Shown here in pieces: positions 56,848 through 64,000 of a stretch of 64,000 bases of DNA. The stretch covers positions 1-64,000 of the forward strand of contig NZ_JAESDI010000014.1 of assembly GCF_019249215.1 (NCBI RefSeq). The letters are read 5' to 3'. The first letter of the stretch is position 1. Each line of letters opens with the position of its first letter. This stretch comes from Alteromonas lipotrueae. Its GTDB lineage: Bacteria > Pseudomonadota > Gammaproteobacteria > Enterobacterales > Alteromonadaceae. The translations under genes were made by a program, and so were the position numbers. Below the pieces are notes generated by a model. It did not search any database. It saw only the letters and a program-made list of their open reading frames with translations, and was not told the origin of the DNA.

Positions 56848-58230
56848 TTACTGGCCAAAACTGCCTGTAGCGCCTGGGAATACAACTGGGCTTTCAATGC
56901 CATCGTTGTTCACACTGGCAACCCCGAAAAAGTAGTTATCAATCACTACGTTTTCTAACGTGGCTTCGTTCACCTTACCAACAAACTTACTAAATTCCCA
57001 TTGCGGTGCATCGGTATGACGCCAGTAAACTTTATAGCCCGACAGTTGAGGGTTTTGCGCTGTATCTGCTATATCCCACATTAATGTGGTAGAAGGCTGA
57101 ACGGCGCCTTTAATTTTTACATTAGATGGTGGGTTGGGCGCCCAAGCCATAGCCGCTAGCGATACTGCGTTTAAACCAGTTAGCTTGGCTGCGTAATCAA
57201 AATTCACACCGTCTAAGGTATCGCCATACTTGATACCATCTTCTTCTCGAAGGTCCTGATGCTGGCGAGTGTAGTTTTCATTGGTTTCCATAATACGAAT
57301 ACCGGGAAAACCTAAATCGTTGAAGGGGCGATGGTGCCCGCCACGACCAAAGCGATCTAATCGATAAATGACCATGGTATCTAGATTCTCAATGTATTGG
57401 TCGGCAATTTTATCAATGTATCTTGCTAAGTTTCTGCTTGGTGAATCGACTTCTCCACCTGTGAAGCGGCGGGTGCGAGCTTCATCTGTGGTTTCGGTTA
57501 CGCGAGTGCCTTCAGCAAATATGCGCGCCGTGGTGTTGTTGATAACCCCATTAACGCCCTCTATATTGCCAATCATGTCGTTGTTCAATACGGCTTTTAA
57601 CCGCCAGCCGTCTTTTTGCGCTTGGTTTGCCATAATACGCCCACCAAACAGGCCTTGTTCTTCACCTGCCAGCGCAGCATAAACAATACTGCCGTTGAAT
57701 GTGTATTTTGATAATATTCGCGCAGCTTCCAGTGTGCCAGCTACGCCCGATGCATTATCGTTTGCGCCAGGTGAGTCTGATGTGAAATCCATCACATCAG
57801 ATACGCGAGAATCTATATCACCAGACATCATCACGTAACGTTCTGGATCGGTACTGCCGCGTTGAATAGCAATAACGCTTACTACCTCGACAGGGTCGGG
57901 TATACGTTTTTCACCGCTAATGGTTTCAGACTGAAAATACACGTCTAAGCAACCACCACATTCGGCTGATATCTTTTCAAACTCAGCCTTAATCCAGCGC
58001 CTTGCGGCCCCTATGCCTCGGGTATCTGATTCGGTTTCCGATAAGGTATGTCGGGTTCCAAAATTCACAAGGGTGGTGATATCGCTTTCAATGCGCTTTG
58101 GGGAAATGTCTTCGGCTATTTTGTATAAGGCTTGTTGTTGTTCATTTTGCGCTTGCGCTGTAAAGGTCAAGGAAAGTGGTAATACTGCTAGCGCTGAAAT
58201 TTTTACGAATGTCGGAATGCTTTTTATCAT
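56848..58230 (-). CDS. Exported M28-type metallopeptidase with a fibronectin-like tail
   Basis: The ATG at 58230 with GGAG upstream gives 460 residues; a signal peptide (IPTFVKISALAVLPLSLTFTAQA) follows. The M28 domain (about 30-360) keeps the bridging Asp in GANDNASG, the Glu pair in AGEEQGL, the Asp in NNDMIG and the His in GRGGHHRP. The first zinc ligand, usually His in GHxDS, reads GDIDS. A fibronectin-III-like domain (about 370-455, PNPPSNVKIKGAVQPSTTLMWD) closes the protein. It probably acts in the periplasm or outside as an aminopeptidase; the metal site variant makes this less sure. Confidence 0.87.
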   Translation of the reverse strand: MIKSIPTFVKISALAVLPLSLTFTAQAQNEQQQALYKIAEDISPKRIESDITTLVNFGTRHTLSETESDTRGIGAARRWIKAEFEKISAECGGCLDVYFQSETISGEKRIPDPVEVVSVIAIQRGSTDPERYVMMSGDIDSRVSDVMDFTSDSPGANDNASGVAGTLEAARILSKYTFNGSIVYAALAGEEQGLFGGRIMANQAQKDGWRLKAVLNNDMIGNIEGVNGVINNTTARIFAEGTRVTETTDEARTRRFTGGEVDSPSRNLARYIDKIADQYIENLDTMVIYRLDRFGRGGHHRPFNDLGFPGIRIMETNENYTRQHQDLREEDGIKYGDTLDGVNFDYAAKLTGLNAVSLAAMAWAPNPPSNVKIKGAVQPSTTLMWDIADTAQNPQLSGYKVYWRHTDAPQWEFSKFVGKVNEATLENVVIDNYFFGVASVNNDGIESPVVFPGATGSFGQ

Positions 58231-58385
58231 TGTTTTCTCCATCTCTTTTTTATCACCATACTGGATACGAGAGAAAGCAACAAATAGCCTTAACGTGTGG
58301 AGAAGTTAATTGTCGAATTAAAAGGTGTATTAAGAATAGCCTCTTCAAAAAGAGGCTATTGCCAAAGGTGAAAGTAATTTGCTAA

Positions 58386-59744
58386 CTATCTTGCTATATA
58401 AAGGGCACCAAATGAAGAATTACTCCAATCAGATAAAGATTCAAGATAATCAGTTGTATTTAGTACGTCTTCTACTCGCAGATACAAGAACCCTGACTCT
58501 ATTTCCTGTGTTATGTCTAAATCTAGTTCGAAAGGTAAAACAACATCATCAAAATTCAGCGTATCAAGAATGCTCATTGAACCTTGAGCGGGAGTGGTCA
58601 AGCTGAAAGAAAATTCACCACCTGAACTGAAATACAGGTAAACATTGTCGGCACCGGTATTGGAGAAATCATAATCGTCGCCTGAAAGCATATCTTGAGC
58701 GGCTTCAAGGAATGGGGTTGGTTCCATCACGGTAAAATCGACGACGCCTGCATAATCTGAATCGACCGAAACACCAGACACCATGTCCATCCAAACGAAA
58801 CCTTCTATGTCATCAAAAAGTATCTCATCATAGGTTGTTTCTTGAAATGTAAGATAGGTTTCCAAGTTTTCGCTTTCGCTGTAAATAGGTAAACTTTGCG
58901 GTAAAAAGGCGAGTGAGTCAGCGCCTTTGTAAAAATCAAAAGAGTGTAAATCTTCAATCTGGCTAGAACTTGATACGCGGTAAACGCTTTCAGTAAATAC
59001 AGGTGTATTGGTGACTAAATAAGGAACGTTTGTATTAAGGTGTGCATCTGATAGCGAAATAGTATTCGTGCTATCAACGTCATAATCAGATATCTGAGTG
59101 CTGTACACCTCTATTTCTTGGTACGGCTGGCCGTTAATGGGAGTTGAAATAACGACTGCTAAACTAGGCCATTCGCCATCAACCGTTCTACACACTTCGG
59201 CTTCAGCCACGTCGTCAATGCTAGATAAATACGTTTGCTCATTAGTATTGGCCGCAGATGCACGCACATTAACACTGCCTGATGCCGTAAATTCACTGAT
59301 ATCAAAAGTGACACTCTCGCATTCACATTGAGTCACATTATCATCGGCACCGGGAAAGGAGATCATATTAAGAATTTTATCGGCAGTAACCGACACGTAG
59401 GTTTTTACTTCAGGAAAGCGGCCATTGTCGCCGATTGAGAAAGTAATTGAGCTGAAAGTGGCTACATCACCATAGTCTATCGTAATATCGCCATTTTCAT
59501 CGGCTTCATAGACTTCTACAGCGTCGCCTGATGCATCATGCCGTACGATAACCGCTTCAGGTTGGGGAGTAACAGTGCCGCACTTCGATGTGTAAGAGGC
59601 GTTAACAATATATTCAAATGATGAGTTTCCGCCACCAGAGCCGCCGGATGGAGGCGTTTGAGTGTCTGGGGTACTATCGCTACCACCGCAGCCAATCAAG
59701 CCCATCGCGGCTGAAGCAACAAGAAGATTTTTGGCGTTAAACAT
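58386..59744 (-). CDS. Large lipoprotein of unknown function
   Basis: The 452-residue protein has a lipoprotein signal with the lipobox LIGC (Cys near residue 19), followed by a Ser/Gly/Pro-rich linker and a Cys-containing beta-rich region of Asp/Ser/Thr-rich sequence. Repeated hydrophobic-polar strands suggest a beta-sandwich or fibre-like fold. No enzyme motif is visible. It has no partner in the operon sense; the next gene upstream on the strand is fre. It is probably on the outer membrane. Function unknown. Confidence 0.78.
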   Translation of the reverse strand: MFNAKNLLVASAAMGLIGCGGSDSTPDTQTPPSGGSGGGNSSFEYIVNASYTSKCGTVTPQPEAVIVRHDASGDAVEVYEADENGDITIDYGDVATFSSITFSIGDNGRFPEVKTYVSVTADKILNMISFPGADDNVTQCECESVTFDISEFTASGSVNVRASAANTNEQTYLSSIDDVAEAEVCRTVDGEWPSLAVVISTPINGQPYQEIEVYSTQISDYDVDSTNTISLSDAHLNTNVPYLVTNTPVFTESVYRVSSSSQIEDLHSFDFYKGADSLAFLPQSLPIYSESENLETYLTFQETTYDEILFDDIEGFVWMDMVSGVSVDSDYAGVVDFTVMEPTPFLEAAQDMLSGDDYDFSNTGADNVYLYFSSGGEFSFSLTTPAQGSMSILDTLNFDDVVLPFELDLDITQEIESGFLYLRVEDVLNTTDYLESLSDWSNSSFGALYIAR

Positions 59745-59824
59745 GATTTACTCCTACATACGTTAAGAAAAGGCGCAAGCAAAAGCAAAAACAAACAATT
59801 AAGGTGCCAATGCTTCTTGCTAGG

Positions 59825-59850
59825 CCAAAAAGGGCTATCCCGCCCTTTGG
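59825..59850. terminator. Weak hairpin between the lipoprotein gene and fre
   Basis: The arms CCAAAAAGGGC and GCCCTTTGG pair imperfectly (one bulged A). No T run follows, so the terminator function is unsure. Confidence 0.4.
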
Positions 59851-59980
59851 ATACCGATTATAACAAAGCAACTCGTTGAGCAGTCAGTGGAAAGGTGCTC
59901 AACGCTTTGTTAATCAATTTTCATACTATCTCTATATGTACAGAGCCACCATTTTAAAATGTAACAATATGTATGTATGT

Positions 59981-60676
59981 TTAAATAAACGCGAAGGCAT
60001 CGCCAAATAGATTTTCTACTTTTAAGCCGCGAACGGTAAAGTCTTCACGTACGGTTTTAGCCATTTCAAAACGTCCAGCAACATACACTTGCATGTGTTC
60101 GAAGTCTGTATGGTCGGCTAATACTGCATGGTGAACCCATCCTGTTCTACCTTTCCAGTCGTCTTCGGCAAATTCCACTACAGGTACAAAGGTAAAGTTA
60201 TCGTGCTTGGCAGCGAGTGCATTTAGCGCTTCTGATAGATATAAATCACCGGCATGACGGCCTCCCCAATAAAGGGTAATAGGCGTTTTATCACCGCTGT
60301 TCAGATGCTGCTGTAAGATAGAGTAGGTATAGGAAAAGCCTGTGCCGCCAGCGATTAGTACCATCGGCAAGCCGTTTGATTGCAAAAAGGCTTCACCGTT
60401 ATTTACGCTAAGACTAATTTCGCCTTCTTCTTTCATACGACTCAATACTTCACCGGCAAAAGTATTGCCAGGCTCTGCGCCAATGTGAAGTTCAATGCGT
60501 GAATTATCATAGGCGGCATTGGCAATAGAGAAGGGGCGCTTGTCTTTTTCGCCCATATCAATAAGTGCGTACTGGCCTGCTTGAAAGGCAACTGGCGCGG
60601 GAGGTGTTAATTCAATTTTGTATACTACGTCGGTTAACGGCGTGATGCTGGCAACCTTACATTTAATTTCTGACAT
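59981..60676 (-). CDS. fre: NAD(P)H-flavin reductase Fre
   Basis: Fre reduces free flavins with NAD(P)H and can support UbiD-linked flavin and other reactions. The 231-residue protein has the flavin-binding RPFSIAN motif near residue 48, the NAD-binding GGTGFSYTYSI near 110 and a C-terminal FGDAFAFI. It follows ubiD on the same strand with 23 bases between; ubiD-fre adjacency is also found in E. coli. Length matches (233 in E. coli). Confidence 0.94.
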   Translation of the reverse strand: MSEIKCKVASITPLTDVVYKIELTPPAPVAFQAGQYALIDMGEKDKRPFSIANAAYDNSRIELHIGAEPGNTFAGEVLSRMKEEGEISLSVNNGEAFLQSNGLPMVLIAGGTGFSYTYSILQQHLNSGDKTPITLYWGGRHAGDLYLSEALNALAAKHDNFTFVPVVEFAEDDWKGRTGWVHHAVLADHTDFEHMQVYVAGRFEMAKTVREDFTVRGLKVENLFGDAFAFI

Positions 60677-60699
60677 GTAATCTCTTCTTACGTTTGCTG

Positions 60700-62187
60700 T
60701 TAGCGTTTCGCCGTTGGTAAGTCCATGATACCAAGTTCATCCCAGATATCATCCACCCGTTTTTTCACGTCTTCGTCCATCACAATGGGTTCGCCCCATT
60801 CACGGTCGGTTTCACCGGGCATTTTATTGGTGGCGTCCATCCCCATCTTCGACCCAAGGCCAGACACTGGCGAAGCAAAATCTAAATAGTCGATGGGAGT
60901 ATTTTCAATCATAACCGTATCGCGGGCCGGATCCATACGCGTGGTAATCGCCCAAATTACGTCGTTCCAGTCGCGGGCGTTTACGTCGTCATCGCACACT
61001 ATCACAAACTTGGTGTACATGAACTGTCGTAAAAACGACCATACACCCATCATTACGCGCTTAGCATGACCCGGATATTGTTTTTTCATGGTAACCACAG
61101 CCATGCGGTAAGAACACCCTTCTGGCGGTAGGTAAAAGTCTACAATTTCTGGAAACTGCTTTTGCAAAATAGGTACGAATACTTCGTTTAATGCTACGCC
61201 TAAAATAGCTGGCTCATCAGGCGGGCGACCGGTATACGTTGAATGGTAAATAGGATCTTTACGATGGGTAATATGGGTTACCGTAAACACAGGGAAGTCA
61301 TCAACTTCGTTGTAGTAACCCGTATGATCGCCGTAAGGCCCTTCGGGCGCGACTTCGTCTTGTGCAATATAACCTTCCAGAACAATTTCAGCACTCGCGG
61401 GTACTTGCAGGTCGTTACTTATCGATTTAACCACTTCGGTTTTATCGCCTCGTAACAACCCTGCAAAGGCATATTCGGAAAGGGTGTCAGGCACAGGAGT
61501 AACGGCACCTAAAATAGTGGCCGGATCGGCCCCTAGTGCTACGCTTACTGGATAGGGCTTTCCTGGGTGAGTTTGGCACCATTCACGAAAATCGAGCGCA
61601 CCACCACGGTGAGATAACCAACGCATAATAAGCTTGTTCTTACCGATAACCTGCTGGCGATAGATACCTAGGTTCTGGCGGTTTTTATGCGGGCCTTTGG
61701 TCACACTTAAACCCCACGTAATAAGCGGCGCGGCATCACCGGGCCAGCAACGCTGGATAGGCAGTTTACCTAAATCGACATCATCACCGGTTAGTACGAC
61801 TTCTTGGCAAGGTGCTTTTTTTACGACCTTGGCGGGCATATTCAGTACCTGTTTAAAAACAGGCAATTTTTGCCATAAATCCTTTAGTCCTTTAGGTGGT
61901 TCGGGTTCTTTTAAATAGGCCAGTAATTCGCCCACTTCTCGAAGTGCCGCAACCGACTCTTGCCCCATTCCCATTGCCACACGTTCTGGTGTGCCAAATA
62001 AGTTGGCCAATACAGGCATGCTATGGTTTTTAGGGTTTTCAAATAATAGCGCAGGGCCACCGGCACGTAGTGTGCGGTCAGCTATTTCGGTCATTTCTAA
62101 ATCGGTATCGATTGGCTGGCTAATGCGAACCAATTCACCTTTGGCTTCCAACTGGTGAATAAAGTCACGTAAATCTTTGTACTTCAT
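60700..62187 (-). CDS. ubiD: 3-octaprenyl-4-hydroxybenzoate carboxy-lyase UbiD
   Basis: UbiD decarboxylates the ubiquinone precursor using prenylated FMN. The 495-residue protein matches E. coli UbiD (497). [22 protein letters not shown] opens it, and [30 protein letters not shown] and [12 protein letters not shown] are signature stretches; the catalytic Glu/Arg pair lies in the ENP- and DR-containing mid region. With ubiE, ubiJ and ubiB it is the fourth ubiquinone gene here. fre follows as second gene of the operon. Confidence 0.95.
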   Translation of the reverse strand: MKYKDLRDFIHQLEAKGELVRISQPIDTDLEMTEIADRTLRAGGPALLFENPKNHSMPVLANLFGTPERVAMGMGQESVAALREVGELLAYLKEPEPPKGLKDLWQKLPVFKQVLNMPAKVVKKAPCQEVVLTGDDVDLGKLPIQRCWPGDAAPLITWGLSVTKGPHKNRQNLGIYRQQVIGKNKLIMRWLSHRGGALDFREWCQTHPGKPYPVSVALGADPATILGAVTPVPDTLSEYAFAGLLRGDKTEVVKSISNDLQVPASAEIVLEGYIAQDEVAPEGPYGDHTGYYNEVDDFPVFTVTHITHRKDPIYHSTYTGRPPDEPAILGVALNEVFVPILQKQFPEIVDFYLPPEGCSYRMAVVTMKKQYPGHAKRVMMGVWSFLRQFMYTKFVIVCDDDVNARDWNDVIWAITTRMDPARDTVMIENTPIDYLDFASPVSGLGSKMGMDATNKMPGETDREWGEPIVMDEDVKKRVDDIWDELGIMDLPTAKR

Positions 62188-62434
62188 TTGAACAGGGGGT
62201 ATCCGCAGACTAAAGTTAGGAACAAGAATATACTATTTCGACACAAAGTCCGATCAGTTCAGTGGGCTAAAAGGGTGGCTTCTCAGATTTTAGCGGCGTA
62301 TGTTGATAAAATAATCTGGACACCCTGAGTAAATGGTAGTCTGATAGCGTTAGTGCGGTTGAACTTCAAGTAGTTGAACTGTCTATACAAAAGAGTGAAT
62401 AACAATAATACCCTTTTTTGCCTAAGGTGAGTGT

Positions 62435-62686
62435 ATGACAATATTTGACCAGGACATGCTCGACGAACTTAACTTATTAGTTAAGTTTCCTACAGACAGT
62501 TTATTACAAGGCCTAAAAATACATCACGATGCCAGCCAATCAATGGTGAATGCCGCATCAAGACTTTATACAAAGGGTTTGATTACTCAGCCTGATGGCG
62601 GTTACCTTACCGATTTAGGAATAGATTTGGCCGATCACTCCCGCCATCTACAGTCCGCGCTGTGTAACCGCAAAAGCAGCCACTAG
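62435..62686 (+). CDS. Small conserved protein, TIGR02647-like
   Basis: The 83-residue protein resembles the TIGR02647 family from memory: MTIFDQDMLDELNLLVKF, then LKIHHDASQSMVNAASRLYTKGLITQPDGGYLTDLG, which reads like a short winged helix. Function is not known. TAAGGTGAG precedes the ATG as a ribosome site. It stands alone between ubiD and motX. Confidence 0.82.
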   Translation: MTIFDQDMLDELNLLVKFPTDSLLQGLKIHHDASQSMVNAASRLYTKGLITQPDGGYLTDLGIDLADHSRHLQSALCNRKSSH

Positions 62687-62894
62687 CGAATACGGGCTTG
62701 AAGCGGGGCTGCCACAAAGCCCCGTTAAATTACCATTAAGTATTCGCTGTAATGGCCGATAATTAAACATAGCCAATAAGGCCTAGATGCAATAGCGTTA
62801 TATACATACCGTTATTTGTTTCCCCGCCTTTATATCTGAACGATTTAAAAGTGTTACTTTTAAACATTAATTTCTAAACAAAGAAGCCATTGAT

Positions 62895-63539
62895 ATGAAA
62901 TTGTATTCACTGCCCACAATTTGTTTATTGCTTTCTTCGCTTTTCAGCGCAGCGGTGTTGGCTGAAGGGGAAACTATTGATGAAATTCGTGCGGTGCAGT
63001 TATACGATCAAAATGCGCTTATCGATATGATTAATGCCAATACCCACTTAGATAAAGTGGTCACTGATAGATGTCAGCTGGTGCAAGACATAGAAGCCCG
63101 TGCCGATATACTTAAAGTGCCCGCGTATCAGTTTTTATGGGGTGACATGTTAGCGTGGGGTGTGTGTGTCGACGCAGAGCCCGCTCGAGGTATGACTCAC
63201 ATTGAAGACGCAGCAAATCAAGGCTTTCCAGCTGCTTTAGAACAGCTTGGCCGTTATTACGCCAATGGTACATTGGTGCAACAAGACAAAGAAAGAGCGG
63301 TGGTGTATTTGCGAGAAGCCGCGGCAATGAAAAGCTTAAAGGCGCAATTGCAGTTAGTTGAATTGTTTCTAGACGGCTACGGTAGCCCCTATGATTATCA
63401 AGATGCTTACCAATGGCTGCACAATTCAGTCACTAACGACAAAGCGCAACATCAAAAAATAGCCAGTTACTTAAGCAAGCTTGAACAGCTAATGCACCCT
63501 AAAGCAGTACGCGCAGCAAAACGCCCATTGGACAGCTAA
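62895..63539 (+). CDS. motX: Polar flagellar motor protein MotX
   Basis: MotX is part of the T ring around the sodium-driven polar flagellar motor and helps position the PomAB-type stator. The 214-residue protein has a signal peptide (about 1-23) and Sel1-type repeats (VPAYQFLWGDMLAWGVCVDAEP region, then AANQGFPAALEQLGRYYANG and LREAAAMKSLKAQLQLVELF). It has the two cysteines of the family (RCQLVQ, GVCVD). It is alone here; in many vibrios and alteromonads motX also lies away from the main flagellar cluster. Sodium drive is inferred from the family. Confidence 0.9.
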   Translation: MKLYSLPTICLLLSSLFSAAVLAEGETIDEIRAVQLYDQNALIDMINANTHLDKVVTDRCQLVQDIEARADILKVPAYQFLWGDMLAWGVCVDAEPARGMTHIEDAANQGFPAALEQLGRYYANGTLVQQDKERAVVYLREAAAMKSLKAQLQLVELFLDGYGSPYDYQDAYQWLHNSVTNDKAQHQKIASYLSKLEQLMHPKAVRAAKRPLDS

Positions 63540-63955
63540 TCCACTTAGGCTAGCAATCACTGGTAGCACGTTCGCTCGCCATTAAGCACGTTCGCTAAAA
63601 AGTATATGGCGCGCTCGAAAACTTCCCCCACTGCAACAATGCTTGAGCAAATTCACTTCGCCCGCAATTCATTTAAACTGCAATATAGTTCGTCCGCAAT
63701 TCACTTAAACCGCAATATAGTGCGACTTTAATAAATTAAGATCGCAAGAAAAAACATCCAGTAGGCTATCAATAGCCTCTTACTCCAATCCAACACATTC
63801 ATTGTGTACTTATATACGTGCATGATATTTATTGGGTTTTGAAACATGTTGTCATAAAACTGCCTCTTACCTGTCACCTTCGCTTCATCATTTCGTCTTA
63901 TAACAAGATTAGATTCATCTGCTTTGCAGAGCTCTGACCACTACTGCAATAAACC
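63540..63955. other. Intergenic region with tandem repeats
   Basis: Over 400 bases with no supported gene. A 32-bp tandem pair lies at 63662-63693 and 63694-63725 (CCGCAATTCATTTAAACTGC... against CCGCAATTCACTTAAACCGC...), with about four mismatches. AGCACGTTCGCT occurs twice near 63566 and 63588. I see no terminator for motX. Confidence 0.55.
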
Positions 63956-64000
63956 ATGAAAAAACACACTCAATCAAGCGCACAACACACTAACGAAATA
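63956..64000 (+). CDS. Possible start of a gene cut by the window edge
   Basis: An ATG at 63956 opens a frame that stays open to the end (15 codons, MKKHTQSSAQHTNEI). No good ribosome site precedes it. It may be the 5' end of the next gene, or chance. Confidence 0.3.
   Translation, partial: MKKHTQSSAQHTNEI

Noticed and set aside
63662..63725. CRISPR-like direct repeats
   Set aside because: Only two adjacent copies with no spacer between them and no cas genes in the window.

Overview
The window looks like core chromosome of a marine gammaproteobacterium of the Alteromonas group. The reasons are the moderate GC content, the gene neighbourhoods (ftsYEX-rpoH, priA-ftsN-hslVU, metF/metJ, ubiE-ubiJ-ubiB, ubiD-fre, the yihY/dtd/yiiD neighbourhood), a MotX flagellar motor protein, and many c-di-GMP and signalling genes. 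Genes are dense on both strands. I see no rRNA, tRNA, CRISPR array, insertion sequence or prophage. Most start positions were re-chosen from Shine-Dalgarno sequences and family length.

Layout. 1-2.8 kb: ftsY (cut by the left edge, inside a GAAGCA hexamer repeat), ftsE, ftsX. 2.8-5.4 kb: two tandem EAL-HDOD proteins on the opposite strand, lying between ftsX and rpoH. 6-15 kb: rpoH; a pip-dtd-yiiD operon; a small membrane protein with a coiled-coil lipoprotein; yihY; metF and metJ sharing a four-box MetJ operator; malic enzyme; a small conserved protein; rpmE. 15.5-20.7 kb: priA, ftsN, and hslVU behind a near-consensus sigma-32 promoter.

20.8-25.8 kb is the most unusual part. It is a five-gene minus-strand operon: HlyD adaptor, C39-peptidase ABC exporter, short LuxR-type regulator, a 70-residue double-glycine peptide, and a MvdD-like ATP-grasp ligase. 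It reads as a graspetide-like RiPP system whose core (ITLAIGED) is a one-rung variant of the plesiocin TTxxxxEE motif. A class I-like HMG-CoA reductase with an extra N-terminal domain is transcribed divergently from it, followed by REP-like palindromes.

28-40 kb: an exported beta-propeller/amidohydrolase fusion, a cytoplasmic molybdopterin oxidoreductase, glutathione reductase, and a four-gene signalling operon (HTH-receiver, PhnD-like binding protein, histidine kinase, receiver plus degenerate HD-GYP). 40-47 kb: oligopeptidase A, a glycosylase-like protein, ubiE-ubiJ-ubiB, a cold-shock gene and an exported protein. 47.7-54.5 kb: a cysteine synthase divergent from an Lrp-type regulator, a chemoreceptor, a 54-residue small protein, and cytochrome bd of the short-Q-loop type with a GbsR/MarR-like regulator that has a palindrome at its start. 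54.6-64 kb: exported proteins of unknown role (TonB-C-terminal domain, binding protein, M28 peptidase, lipoprotein), fre-ubiD, a small conserved protein, motX, and a 460-base tail with tandem repeats.

Connections: sigma-32 is encoded here and its likely target hslVU carries the matching promoter. Four ubiquinone genes (ubiE, ubiJ, ubiB, ubiD) serve the quinone pool used by the cytochrome bd encoded in the same window. MetJ controls its divergent neighbour metF. The RiPP operon has its own peptide, ligase, exporter and regulator, so it could act as a self-contained unit.
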